This document shows positions 28,625 to 38,430 of a DNA stretch of 64,000 bases, in pieces. Each line of letters begins with the position of its first letter. Positions within the stretch are counted from its first letter, which is position 1. The stretch is from Planctomycetota bacterium (GTDB lineage Bacteria > Planctomycetota > UBA1135 > UBA2386), in the NCBI GenBank assembly GCA_021776805.1, contig JAJFFD010000092.1, positions 149,858-213,857 of the forward strand, in the 5' to 3' direction. Made by a program: the position numbers and the translations under genes. The notes under the pieces were generated by a model. It had not been told where the DNA came from and made no database searches. It saw nothing but the letters and a program-made list of their open reading frames with translations.

Positions 28625-30991
28625 TCAGCGCTTGGCGCGGAAGAACACAGTCAGACTGAAGAGCAGGCCAAAGGCCAAGCCGCCCAACATGAGGATGCTG
28701 CCTATGCCGGCGGACCAAGGCCGATAGGCAAAGGTGATCTCGTGCGCGCCCTCGCGGATGGCCAGGGCTCGGAAGGCGAGATCAGCGGGGATGATTCTAC
28801 TTTCTTCGCCGTCGATGCTGGCCTCCCAGCCTGGGGCGAGTGCATCTGTCAGGAGGAGGTAACCCCGACCCTCGCCAATATCGACATGCAGGCGAATCAA
28901 GTTCGGACTGTCTTCGAGCCACTCGATCTTTGCTTCTGCGGTGGGCAGGCGGCAGAAGAAATCGTCCGGTGGATTCTCGAGGACAACTAGGTGCTCCAGC
29001 TCGTCCGCACGCCACTGCACGACTTCGGCAGCCTGATCCTGATCTTTGACTGCCACTGACTGGAAGAGCATGCGTGCTCTGCCCAGGGGGGAATCGCCGC
29101 GATGGATGCGGACTGTTGAAGTTTCGATACCGGGTGCTGCTGGCGGTTGCCCGCTGCGAATCAGCCATGGTCGCGGCGCAGAGATGGCGCTGTGTACCGA
29201 GGCCAACGCCAGGAGCGGGTGATTGACGAGGGATGACCGGCTCAGGGGGTTGATCTGTCCCCTGGGTCGTTCACGGTTGCTGCGCGGGTCGACAAAGGCA
29301 AGAAACTGGGCGCTGCGATCGAGGATGGCATTTGCTTCTGAGTTGACCACCTTCTGTCCCTGTGTGGTCAGCCATGAAGTGGGCGGCAAGTCACCGCGAC
29401 CAACAGTGATGATGCGCCCCTCTTCGGCGGGCAATTCACTGGCGACCTTGGGAACGCTCCGCGGCTCGGGGCTTCGCGGGATCTCAGTGAGCGAGATCAT
29501 GCAGAGCTCGCCGAGTGCTAGCGCGGCGACTGCGGGCTTGAAGACCAGGACACCGAAGCGTCGCCAGGAGACGAAGACCAGAGCGATCAATCCCAGGGCG
29601 AGGGCATGGGGAGCATAGCGCCAGACGATCTTCTCCAGTACCCGAGCCAATTCTGAGGCGGAGGCATCGGCGAAGTAGGGTTGCATGAACCACTCCAGCC
29701 TGCTGCTGTCCAGGAGGCAGAAGAGGATGAAGCTTGCTGGCAGGAAGATGCAGATGGTCGTAGTGAGAGGCGCTGAGAACCTGCGCGCATTTGGTGAGTC
29801 GAGGTAATTCTCGAAGGCGATCGAGCCAAGAATGACCAGAGAAAGGTGGACCAGAACCAGGGTGGCGCCAGGGCGATCCGAAGACCATCCGGTCAGTGCA
29901 TCGATGGCCTCGGCGATGGGGCCATCGAGGGCCATGAGAATCCCAGCCCCCAGCACGAACAACCACATCAATCCCTGGTACGTGCGCTTTGGTCGAAACA
30001 AACCCAAGAGAACCAGGTAGAGAACCAGAGCACCTGGATAGAGCGCCAGTTCCATGGGGTCTGCGCCCGGGTTTACATCACGAAGGATGTTCGGTCCCGC
30101 ACCCTGCAGGTCGACGAAGAGGCCAGGTGCTACCAAACCCATCATGCCAGCGGGTTGTAGATGACGTACGGGACTGCTTGCCGTCACCTGTTTCGCCCCG
30201 GCATGCTGCAGGCTATCCAGCCAGATCGGCGAGGAAACAGTACCGGCGACCAGGATCGCGACGGCGAATGCCTTGAGGGCGACGCGCCGGTCAAAGCTGT
30301 CGATGGCTCGCAGGGCAACGGCAAAGGTAGCCAGGCATAGCCAAAACCCCAGCCAGGCCGTGCTGCTGCCGGTTGTCATGAACATCAGGCCGATGGACAG
30401 ACCGAGAAGCGGCGCCATGCTTAGGCGGCGACGGGAGAAGAGGCATCGCCAGGTGCGTTCAAGGGCCAGTGGAATCAAGGCGGCGGCCGCGGCTTCTGGT
30501 AGTCGATCTGCGGCGACGGTCATGAACCAACCGAGTCCATAGCTTCCTCCGCCGAGGAAGGCGACGTAGCGCGACATGGTGATCGATCGCAGGAAGCGGT
30601 ACATGAAGCCGCATGCGAGGACGCTGTGTAAGAAGATGACCAGGTCCAGCAACCAGGGACCGCCATCGAGCATGAGAAGCCAGAATGGCGGGTAGTAGAG
30701 AGCTGCTCCACTCAGGGCAAAGGGCTCGCCAAAGCGCGCGCTGGAGTTCCATAGCGGAACCGTGCCTTCCGCAAGACTCTGACCGGCACGCTGCATGGCT
30801 GGCAAGAGGATGCGTTCGTTGCTACTCCCTTCCAGGTCGTGGGAGAAGGGGCTGAGCAGGTCCGGGCTTTGTTCGAGAGTTTGGCGGTGCTTGCCAAAGA
30901 AGAGACCTGGCGACTGCTGGACCATTGCCAGCAGTAACAAGATCAGGACTGCCAGTAGTCCTTCCTTTCGCCCGGTCCCGAATAAGCTCAA
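28625..30991 (-). CDS. YfhO-like polytopic membrane protein
   Basis: Multi-TM with C-terminal 'GYLLLTDALAPGWEASIDGEESRIIPADLAFRALAIREGAHEITFAYRP'. Confidence 0.75.
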   Translation of the reverse strand: MSLFGTGRKEGLLAVLILLLLAMVQQSPGLFFGKHRQTLEQSPDLLSPFSHDLEGSSNERILLPAMQRAGQSLAEGTVPLWNSSARFGEPFALSGAALYYPPFWLLMLDGGPWLLDLVIFLHSVLACGFMYRFLRSITMSRYVAFLGGGSYGLGWFMTVAADRLPEAAAAALIPLALERTWRCLFSRRRLSMAPLLGLSIGLMFMTTGSSTAWLGFWLCLATFAVALRAIDSFDRRVALKAFAVAILVAGTVSSPIWLDSLQHAGAKQVTASSPVRHLQPAGMMGLVAPGLFVDLQGAGPNILRDVNPGADPMELALYPGALVLYLVLLGLFRPKRTYQGLMWLFVLGAGILMALDGPIAEAIDALTGWSSDRPGATLVLVHLSLVILGSIAFENYLDSPNARRFSAPLTTTICIFLPASFILFCLLDSSRLEWFMQPYFADASASELARVLEKIVWRYAPHALALGLIALVFVSWRRFGVLVFKPAVAALALGELCMISLTEIPRSPEPRSVPKVASELPAEEGRIITVGRGDLPPTSWLTTQGQKVVNSEANAILDRSAQFLAFVDPRSNRERPRGQINPLSRSSLVNHPLLALASVHSAISAPRPWLIRSGQPPAAPGIETSTVRIHRGDSPLGRARMLFQSVAVKDQDQAAEVVQWRADELEHLVVLENPPDDFFCRLPTAEAKIEWLEDSPNLIRLHVDIGEGRGYLLLTDALAPGWEASIDGEESRIIPADLAFRALAIREGAHEITFAYRPWSAGIGSILMLGGLAFGLLFSLTVFFRAKR

Positions 30992-31031
30992 TTCACCTGC
31001 CTGCCTCGGAGCGAATTGGATCGCCCCAGCC

Positions 31032-33746
31032 TCAGTGATTGATTTCGACTCGATTGCGTCGGCGCCTTGAATGCAGGCAGTTCCAAGTGCCAGCGATCAG
31101 GACGAGAACTGCGGCGGTGCTGATCAGGAGGCCCCGACCAAGGCCGGGAGCTTGGTACTTGTAGCGAACTTCGACAGCTTCTCCATTCAGGGGCAGAACA
31201 CGCATGAAGAGATTGCCACGGGCGAAGCTGCTGGGCTCCCCATTGCAGGTCGCCTGCCATCCGGGCAAGGCTGCGTCGGCGAGCACGAGATAGCCGGGCC
31301 GACCGGCGCTGATACTGAGGAGGATGTCCTGTGGCTGGTCGCGCAGGAATGTGACCCTTCGCGGCGGGCCAAAGGGCTCCTCTCCGTTCGTACTGAACTC
31401 GGGCAGCCGCGAGGCCTCGCGGGTGGTCAGCAAGACCTCGGCATGGGGGTCGAATTCGGGCTCGTGGGCGAGGTCAGGCACCATGGCTGCCAGGACCTGT
31501 GCATCGTCGGACATGACCCTCATGGTCGGAACGACGAAGGCGCGTGGTAGCGGGTCTTCCCGCTCGTAGATGTAGAAGGCCTTTCCTCCGGGTCCTTCGA
31601 GTTCCGGTCCCACCCTCTGGCCCGCATGTTCGAGCTTATGACTGGAGAGCAGAAAGCGAAGTCCGAGCAGGTCAAGGGCGCTGCGATTGAGTGCCGGGCT
31701 ATCAGGGAGGGTCATCGGCCAGACGCCACTGCGGAGAACTTCCGCTCCAAAGAGCCTGGCAAAGACTTCCTGGGACCAGGCATCCACGAAGGAGTAGGCA
31801 TTCAGATCTCGGATGCGTTCGCGGTAGAGCTCACCGATCGGTAGATCGAGAGGGATACCCAGTCCACCGGGCGAGGCACGAGCGATGCTGAAGCCGCCAC
31901 TTGTTCGAAGGGCGTCCCGTTGCTCGCGCAGGAATTCGTTCACCGCCGATGGATCTCGACGATGTAAGACACGTCCAGCATTCAGGGGCATTGCGTAGAC
32001 AAGGAGTTCCGTCAGGCAAAGGAGAATGGTGAGGCCGAGGAGCAGCGGCCGTAGCTGCAAATGCCTTCTGGTCAAAGGCCAGGCTGCCAGCAGGATGCCA
32101 GCAAGAAGCAGCGCCCATCCAGCGGCGGCGAGGTTCTCGACGAGGCGGTCGTTGGCGGCGGCTAGCTGGTCGGCGAAGCGAGCCTCGGCGATGGGGCGGA
32201 TACTTGCCAGCTCAGCGCCGGGCATGCGGCCTGAGTAACGTTCGGCGATTTGGGTGATTTGGTCGCTGCGCTCATGCAGCGGTGGCTCGCCAGCTGCCCA
32301 GGCGGAGAGCCAGAAAGCGAGCCCAGCCAGAATCAGGCTGCAAGCGGGCATTGCCCAGGACCGACGCAGGGAATCATCTTCCAGACTCTGCAGTCCCGCT
32401 GCGGCAAGGATGGCCAGCAGTGGTGCCAGGGCGGCGATGTAGCGCTGTGGGGCGATTGTGTTGAGGCCCGGCAGGGTATAGACCCAGGCGAGCCAGGCAG
32501 GAGCGCATGCGATCGCCATGAAGAGGAGGCTGAGTGCCAAGACGGCGCCACGCATGGGCGTTCTTCTGACGGCACCGAGAACTGCAAGCAGGAGCGGCAG
32601 GGCGCCGATGAAGATGCTGTACTCGGTAAAGTTGTAGCGCTGCGGGAAGAAGGGCGTCCCGGCGGGAATGCTCAGCCCAGCGGAATTGACTGTCTCGTTC
32701 CAACTGCTGCGACTGAATAGTAGGTGCACCAGTGGTGAGCGGTCATATGTGGGTAGGCTGCCCAAAGCCGGATCACCGAAGAGGGTCGGCATGAGCAAGC
32801 CGAGGAGACCAGCTGGATCGAAGCCCTGACTGGCAAGAGAGTTTCCGCTTTGCGCCTGCCCACGGAAAGATGCGAGGGAGTACTCCAGATTGGGCAGAAG
32901 CTGCACAGCGCTCAGGGCAAGACCGACCATGCCGGCCGCAATGATCCAGCTGGTCAGGCGCAGACCATCACGAAGATCTCGCTGAGCAGCGATTCGGATG
33001 GGATGCAGCAAGGCCCAGCCAGCGAGCAGCAGGCTGGCCAGGAGGGCGTATGGTGGGAATCCAGCCAGCCACGACATGCCGACACAGATGCTCAAGGCGC
33101 TGGCCGCCGGGATGCGATCCCGTCCTCGCTGCCTGGCGATCAACAGGCAGGCGTGCATCATCCCTGGCAGCCAGATCAGGGCATTGAGACGCATGTAGAA
33201 GGGGGCATTGGCGCTGAGAGTGCCACCGAGGGCGAAGACCAGAGCCCCGAGGAGGCTGGCGCTGGCAGACATGTCGAGCTCGCGCAGCAGGCCGTACATC
33301 AAGAGGCCGGCGATGGAGAAGGCGAGCCAGGCGAGCAGGCCGAGTTTGCTGGCGGGATCCGCGCTGAGGAGGAGAATCGCGTTTGGTGGATAGAGAAGTC
33401 CGTCCAGGCCATTGCCGAGGAGAGGCCCGCCAAAGCGTGCGTAGGGATTCCACAGGGGCAGGCGACCAGCGCGGAACTCTTCACCTGCTAACTCGAGTTC
33501 CGGGATCACGGTCACCGGCAACTCGCTGATATCCATGTTCGCAGGTTGCGAACGGATTGCGTCCAGCTGCGCAGCGTCGAGGGTAGTGCCCTGGGGTGGG
33601 TACTGAGCTAGATCGAAGGGGACATAGCTGCGATCACCGAAGACCGTGGGAGCGAGGAGCAGAAGCGGGGCCAGAATGATCACCAGGCATGCGATCCACT
33701 TGCTACGCATTCTCACCCAGGCTGCGGGACTCGCGCTCGTTGCCAT
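31032..33746 (-). CDS. YfhO-like polytopic membrane protein
   Basis: 'YVPFDLAQYPP', 'GRLPLWNPYARFGGPLLGNGLDGLLYPPN', C-terminal 'GYLVLADAALPGWQATCNGEPSS'. Confidence 0.8.
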   Translation of the reverse strand: MATSASPAAWVRMRSKWIACLVIILAPLLLLAPTVFGDRSYVPFDLAQYPPQGTTLDAAQLDAIRSQPANMDISELPVTVIPELELAGEEFRAGRLPLWNPYARFGGPLLGNGLDGLLYPPNAILLLSADPASKLGLLAWLAFSIAGLLMYGLLRELDMSASASLLGALVFALGGTLSANAPFYMRLNALIWLPGMMHACLLIARQRGRDRIPAASALSICVGMSWLAGFPPYALLASLLLAGWALLHPIRIAAQRDLRDGLRLTSWIIAAGMVGLALSAVQLLPNLEYSLASFRGQAQSGNSLASQGFDPAGLLGLLMPTLFGDPALGSLPTYDRSPLVHLLFSRSSWNETVNSAGLSIPAGTPFFPQRYNFTEYSIFIGALPLLLAVLGAVRRTPMRGAVLALSLLFMAIACAPAWLAWVYTLPGLNTIAPQRYIAALAPLLAILAAAGLQSLEDDSLRRSWAMPACSLILAGLAFWLSAWAAGEPPLHERSDQITQIAERYSGRMPGAELASIRPIAEARFADQLAAANDRLVENLAAAGWALLLAGILLAAWPLTRRHLQLRPLLLGLTILLCLTELLVYAMPLNAGRVLHRRDPSAVNEFLREQRDALRTSGGFSIARASPGGLGIPLDLPIGELYRERIRDLNAYSFVDAWSQEVFARLFGAEVLRSGVWPMTLPDSPALNRSALDLLGLRFLLSSHKLEHAGQRVGPELEGPGGKAFYIYEREDPLPRAFVVPTMRVMSDDAQVLAAMVPDLAHEPEFDPHAEVLLTTREASRLPEFSTNGEEPFGPPRRVTFLRDQPQDILLSISAGRPGYLVLADAALPGWQATCNGEPSSFARGNLFMRVLPLNGEAVEVRYKYQAPGLGRGLLISTAAVLVLIAGTWNCLHSRRRRNRVEINH

Positions 33747-33845
33747 CGATTGCTTGCTGCGCCCTCAGCAGGGGCTCGACTAGGAGACCAGGATTCCTTC
33801 CCTTGCGGAAGGAGAATACCAGTCTCCGAGATTACTCTTCGAAGC

Positions 33846-34847
33846 ATGTCTTCTGGGACTTTCTTGCTGCTCAGTTCTTGCAGCCTGGCCTGCGGCCTGA
33901 TTCTAATTCATGGTCCTCTGCTCATCTCAGGACCGAGAGGAGAAGACTATCTCGCGGGCCTCGCAGATCCCTGGCAGCAATGTTATTGGAACTTGGGGCG
34001 TGACGCCGTCGCCGGCCTCGGGACGCTGCTGGCTCTGCTCTTGCTGGGCTCGCGCAAGCGTCCAGGTGGTTCTTTTGCGGTAATCGCTGCCGTAGTGGCC
34101 GCGCCGGCCTTGAGCTACTGGTTAGCGACTGCTCTTTTGCCTGCGCCGCTATGGGCGCCAGCTGCTGCTGTTCTGGGCGCCGTAGCCTGCGCACCCCTGA
34201 TGCGTGAGCGGGGCATCTCGAGTCTCGTCCTGGTCTCCGCAGTGGTGGCTGTGGGCTTGGTAACGACCAGACGCGACAGTCTGGTGCTTGCCAGGGAGGC
34301 GCAGAGCATACAGGTGCTACGGATGGCAATTCTCGAGGCCGGTCTGCGCCGGCACTTCATCGTGGCGGATGAAGACCTGAGCCCTAGAACCAGGCGAGTC
34401 TTGGCCTTGAGCCTCTGGCCCGATGATGAACTCGGGCGGGTCGATCTCCTCTGCCTGCCGGACTCAGGCGACCTGGTGGAGTCTCTGCGCGCTGCCGGAT
34501 GGCGGGGGATGCGTATCAAGAGCGATGGCTTTGAGATACTGGCAGCAACTGCGCCGGGAGCCGCGCTTCCGATTGAGCTCAGCTTCGCTGGTCTGCGGGA
34601 AGGGCGTCCAGAATTGGAACTCGCTCAAGACTTGCGTGGCGGCTTTCGCATGCAGGCCGTCACCCCCTGTGGGACAGTGGAGCAGCTCCTGCAATTGCCT
34701 GAAGAAGCCCTGCGACTGCAGGGCGAGAGTCTGCAAGCTTATTCAGCCATGGTGGCTGGTTTGCCGGCGGAGATGCCCATTCTCTTGCGCCTGCAGAATC
34801 AGCTCACGGGAGAGGCGAGCCCATGGATTCTAGTCAGGCTGCCCTGA
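33846..34847 (+). CDS. hypothetical membrane protein
   Basis: Multi-TM ORF divergent from the YfhO genes; start placed at internal Met. Confidence 0.55.
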   Translation: MSSGTFLLLSSCSLACGLILIHGPLLISGPRGEDYLAGLADPWQQCYWNLGRDAVAGLGTLLALLLLGSRKRPGGSFAVIAAVVAAPALSYWLATALLPAPLWAPAAAVLGAVACAPLMRERGISSLVLVSAVVAVGLVTTRRDSLVLAREAQSIQVLRMAILEAGLRRHFIVADEDLSPRTRRVLALSLWPDDELGRVDLLCLPDSGDLVESLRAAGWRGMRIKSDGFEILAATAPGAALPIELSFAGLREGRPELELAQDLRGGFRMQAVTPCGTVEQLLQLPEEALRLQGESLQAYSAMVAGLPAEMPILLRLQNQLTGEASPWILVRLP

Positions 34848-35063
34848 GGGTCGCTCGGGAACAGGATCCCAGCCGTTCGCAGCGAATGGCTGGCAGCGCA
34901 GAATTCGCCAACTGCTGAGAGCTAGCCCGCGCCAGACTCCATGTCGTCGTAGAGCGGTCATGGCATAGGCAGAGCAGGTCGGTTGGAAGCGGCAGCATGC
35001 TGGCTTGAGCGGGGAGATCAGCTTGCGATAAAGCCAGATTGGAAAGACCAGAATGTGCTTCAT
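34830..35063 (-). CDS. yidD: membrane protein insertion efficiency factor YidD
   Basis: 'LYRKLISPLKPACCRFQPTCSAYAMTALRRHGVWRG'. Confidence 0.93.
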   Translation of the reverse strand: MKHILVFPIWLYRKLISPLKPACCRFQPTCSAYAMTALRRHGVWRGLALSSWRILRCQPFAANGWDPVPERPSGQPD

Positions 35064-35467
35064 CGCTGGCGCCTTCGGGTCTGGGGCGAAGATCTTCTTC
35101 CCCCTGTGCGACCCCCGCCGCTCTCGAGTCGTTGTAGGAGATCGATGAACTCCCTACGCAGCTCATCCAACTGGTACTTGCCTTCTCGTTTTGTGGGGAT
35201 CGTTATCAGGTCGTAGCGACCGGGTAGGGCAGGGCGCTCGAGGCGGAAGGCCTCTCGGAGGAGGCGTTTGATCTTGTTGCGCCGCACTGCACAGCCATGG
35301 TCCTTGGAGACCGAAAGCCCCAGTCGTAGGCCGGGACTGCGGCGCTTGTAGGCAACGAGAGTCATCGCCCGACCGCGGATTCGACGGCCTCGACCATAGA
35401 CGCGCTTGAACTCGTAGGCACGAATCAACCTGGCGCTGCGTGGGAAGCTGAACTTGCAGTCCGCCAT
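35060..35467 (-). CDS. rnpA: ribonuclease P protein component
   Basis: 'RLIRAYEFKRVYGRGRRIRGRAMTLVA' ... 'GLSVSKDHGCAVRRNKIKRLLREAFR'. Confidence 0.92.
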   Translation of the reverse strand: MADCKFSFPRSARLIRAYEFKRVYGRGRRIRGRAMTLVAYKRRSPGLRLGLSVSKDHGCAVRRNKIKRLLREAFRLERPALPGRYDLITIPTKREGKYQLDELRREFIDLLQRLESGGGRTGGRRSSPQTRRRQR

Positions 35468-35476
35468 GGACTGGCT

Positions 35477-36499
35477 CTAGTGCTGACCCCGGAATTGGCG
35501 ACTGAATTCGAATGCCCTCTTTACCCGCACATCTCCCATGGGCAGATCCGTGATGGTGAGGAACTTTTGGTAATCCCGGTGGGCGCGCTCTTCTTCATCG
35601 AGAGATTCCAGTGCACGTGCCCGGTTGTAGTAGTCGTTGGCACGGTTGGGATTGGCGGAGAGGAGTAGATTGAGTTGTTCGACCGCGAGTTGGTAGTTCT
35701 CCTTGCGGAAGTGCATCTCCGCCAAGGCACTGCGCACCCGGCTCTCCTGTTCGATCAAGTCTTGCAGGAGAAGGCGTTCCTCTCGTTCGCGTGCCACGCT
35801 CATGGTCTGTGAGATGATCTGTGCCTGGTACCGCTTCTCCTCTTCGATGCGTTGCAGGCAGAGGTTGCCCTCTTCGACTGCGCCGAGATAGTCGCCCTCG
35901 AGGACGCTGATCTCCATGCTGTGCTTGTAGGCCATGCGGAGGTTCTCGCCGCGAGCGATCAGGCGCTGGAAGACGCGATCCGCATCCCGGAAGTAGGAGC
36001 GATACATGTTCTCATGCTCGATCGCCCGAGCATTTCGCGTCGCTCGCCCCTCAACGTCCAGATCGCGACCCGCAGCTTCTTCGCGCAGGCGCTGCGCACG
36101 ATCGTGATGCATGATGCCGAGGCGCTCCTTGCAAAGCGCGTAGCCCAGGAGGACCGGAGCACCATGGTTCGAGCTCGAACGCATGGCGTAGAGCTTGTCG
36201 AATTCGCGCTCCGCCTCGGCCAGGACCTGGGCATTGCCTCTGGCTGAACGCAGGTAACACCAGGCGGCGATGGAGTGCAGACGGTAGTCCTCCGCTTCGA
36301 TCTCCAAGCCCTTCTCGACTTCTGCCAGGGCCTGATTGTACTTCTCACCCTCGTAGAAGTTGGCCGCGTTCTGCTGGTACAGAGTCAAGCGTCGCTTCTC
36401 CTCATCGCTCTGACCAAAGGTGCCGCAGGAGCTGAAGAGAAGGGCAAGTGCTGCGAAGGTGAATCCGCAATTCCCGGTAGCTGGAGCAGGGGTCTTCAT
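35477..36499 (-). CDS. TPR-containing lipoprotein
   Basis: Lipobox 'LLFSSCGTFG', repeated TPR-like helices; start moved to 36499. Confidence 0.7.
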   Translation of the reverse strand: MKTPAPATGNCGFTFAALALLFSSCGTFGQSDEEKRRLTLYQQNAANFYEGEKYNQALAEVEKGLEIEAEDYRLHSIAAWCYLRSARGNAQVLAEAEREFDKLYAMRSSSNHGAPVLLGYALCKERLGIMHHDRAQRLREEAAGRDLDVEGRATRNARAIEHENMYRSYFRDADRVFQRLIARGENLRMAYKHSMEISVLEGDYLGAVEEGNLCLQRIEEEKRYQAQIISQTMSVAREREERLLLQDLIEQESRVRSALAEMHFRKENYQLAVEQLNLLLSANPNRANDYYNRARALESLDEEERAHRDYQKFLTITDLPMGDVRVKRAFEFSRQFRGQH

Positions 36500-36634
36500 A
36501 GGGACGGCAATTGGGGTGGGGTTCGGAATGCCTGTGAAGGCGTGCGAGTACCGAGGGCGCATTATGACCCATACGCTGCAACAGGGGGCCCTACTGCCTG
36601 GCTCGGGGTCAAAATTGTCGCCTCCCCCAGTGGC

Positions 36635-37324
36635 TCAGATCTCAGGGGCATAGGGAATGGGGTCCTCGAGGCCGGCGGAGTCGAAGCCACGCAGGCGGAG
36701 GGCACAGCTGTCGCAACGCCCACAGGCTAGTTCGCTGCTCTTGTAGCAGGACCAGGTGAGTTCCAGGGGGGCGTCTAGCTCCCTGCCGATGCGGACGATC
36801 TCGGACTTCTGCTTGTCGATGAGGGGCGTGAGCAGCTGAATGCTGGTCTCGGGACGAGTTCCGAGGGCGATGGCCGCTTCGAAGGCACGAAAGAACTCGG
36901 CCCGGCAGTCCGGGTAGCCGGAGGAATCCTCTTCCACGGCGCCGATGAAGATCTTGCCCGCGCCCAGGACCTCTGCCCAGCTGGCTGCGCTGCTGAGCAG
37001 GTGGGCATTGCGGAAGGGTACGTAAGACATCGGGATGCCCGGCTGGTCCAGGGCGGCTTCGGGCACCGGGATACTGGGATCGGTGAGGGCTGAGCCCCCG
37101 ATCTTGGCCAGGGACTCGAGGCCGACGATCAGGCGCTCCTTGGCCTGATAGTGATCCGCGATGGCATGGAAGGCGCGCAGTTCGCGCCGCGCAGTTCTCT
37201 GCCCGTAGGCCAGATGCAGGAAGGCCAGGCGGTAGTCTCGATGGGCGATGGCCGTTGTGACACAGCTATCCAGGCCACCACTCAGCAGGACGATGGCCAG
37301 CTCTCGCTTAGCCACGGTACTCAT
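36635..37324 (-). CDS. queC: 7-cyano-7-deazaguanine synthase QueC
   Basis: '[16 protein letters not shown]', zinc site '[18 protein letters not shown]'. Confidence 0.92.
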   Translation of the reverse strand: MSTVAKRELAIVLLSGGLDSCVTTAIAHRDYRLAFLHLAYGQRTARRELRAFHAIADHYQAKERLIVGLESLAKIGGSALTDPSIPVPEAALDQPGIPMSYVPFRNAHLLSSAASWAEVLGAGKIFIGAVEEDSSGYPDCRAEFFRAFEAAIALGTRPETSIQLLTPLIDKQKSEIVRIGRELDAPLELTWSCYKSSELACGRCDSCALRLRGFDSAGLEDPIPYAPEI

Positions 37325-37333
37325 CTCCGTTCA

Positions 37334-37759
37334 TCACTGCTTGCCCAACTGGACTTCGAGTCGGGCGGAGGCATCGCGGGTTTCTTGGATGCTGACCGCA
37401 AAGGATGTGATCCTGGAGATTCCCCGGAGACTTGGCTCTAGCTTGCCAGCGAAGTGTCGGCAGAGGTTTTCCGCGGTCGAGGGGTAGGGCAGCATGGCCA
37501 GTTTCCAATCCTGGCTCTTGATGAAATCGGCGAGCTCTCGGTCACCGGTATCACAGAGGAAGGCATGGTCGAGTTCCGCGATGAGGGGGGCCAGCGCCTT
37601 GTCCACATCGAAAAAGTCGATCAGCATGCCGTTGTCTTCCAGTTCGCCCCGGATCTCAACATCGAGACGATACGAATGGCCGTGTAGATTCCGGCAGCCA
37701 CCTGGATGACTCGGCAGGCGGTGGCCCATTTCCCAGTAGTAGCTGGTCTTGATTTCCAT
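37334..37759 (-). CDS. queD: 6-carboxy-tetrahydropterin synthase QueD
   Basis: 'YYWEMGHRLPSHPGGCRNLHGHSYRLDVEI'. Confidence 0.9.
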   Translation of the reverse strand: MEIKTSYYWEMGHRLPSHPGGCRNLHGHSYRLDVEIRGELEDNGMLIDFFDVDKALAPLIAELDHAFLCDTGDRELADFIKSQDWKLAMLPYPSTAENLCRHFAGKLEPSLRGISRITSFAVSIQETRDASARLEVQLGKQ

Positions 37760-37761
37760 GA

Positions 37762-38430
37762 TCAGACTCCGCGCATGGACGGGTCCCAGACGTGCTTGTG
37801 CAATTGGATCTGAAAGCGCACGGGGAGACCGTCCGCGAGAATCCATTCGGCAAGCTCGAGCTTGTCCATGACACCGAAGACCGGCGACATGAGTAGATGG
37901 CAGCGCTTGTCCAGAGCATGTTCGCTGATCTTCGACTTTGCCCAGCGATAGTCCCCCTGGTCAGCGATAACGAACTTGACCTCGTCTTTCGGTCCGAGAT
38001 CGTCGACGATGCTCCACAGGTTGTGGTCGGCCATGCCCGATCCGGGACACTTGAAGTCGACGATTCGCTGCACGCGCGGATCCACAGCGGCGATCGGCAG
38101 GCTGCCAGAAGTTTCGAGCAGGACCTGGTACTTCGCATCGCAGAGCTGGCGCATCAAGTCCAAGACCCCTGTCTGCGCCAGAGGTTCTCCGCCGGTCACT
38201 TCCACGAGTTTACAGGGGTGTTTGGCTAGCGATGACATGATCTCCGCGAGGCTCATGTTTCGCCCTTCGTGAAAGGTGTATTCCGAGTCACACCAACTGC
38301 AACGTAGGTTGCAATGAGTGAGTCGTACGAAGATGCATGGCCTGCCGCTGTGCGAGGATTCCCCCTGGATGCTGTAGAAGATCTCGTTGATCTTGAGGAC
38401 GGACTCGCTCATGGGGTCTTGCTCCGACAT
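37762..38430 (-). CDS. queE: 7-carboxy-7-deazaguanine synthase QueE (radical SAM)
   Basis: 'IFYSIQGESSHSGRPCIFVRLTHCNLRCSWCDSEYTF', 'EVTGGEPLAQTG'. Confidence 0.92.
   Translation of the reverse strand: MSEQDPMSESVLKINEIFYSIQGESSHSGRPCIFVRLTHCNLRCSWCDSEYTFHEGRNMSLAEIMSSLAKHPCKLVEVTGGEPLAQTGVLDLMRQLCDAKYQVLLETSGSLPIAAVDPRVQRIVDFKCPGSGMADHNLWSIVDDLGPKDEVKFVIADQGDYRWAKSKISEHALDKRCHLLMSPVFGVMDKLELAEWILADGLPVRFQIQLHKHVWDPSMRGV

Noticed and set aside
36635-38430. queC-queD-queE as a 7-deazaguanine DNA-modification defence island
   Set aside because: No dpdA/dpdB or other Dpd genes nearby; a queuosine/preQ0 tRNA pathway is the simpler explanation.
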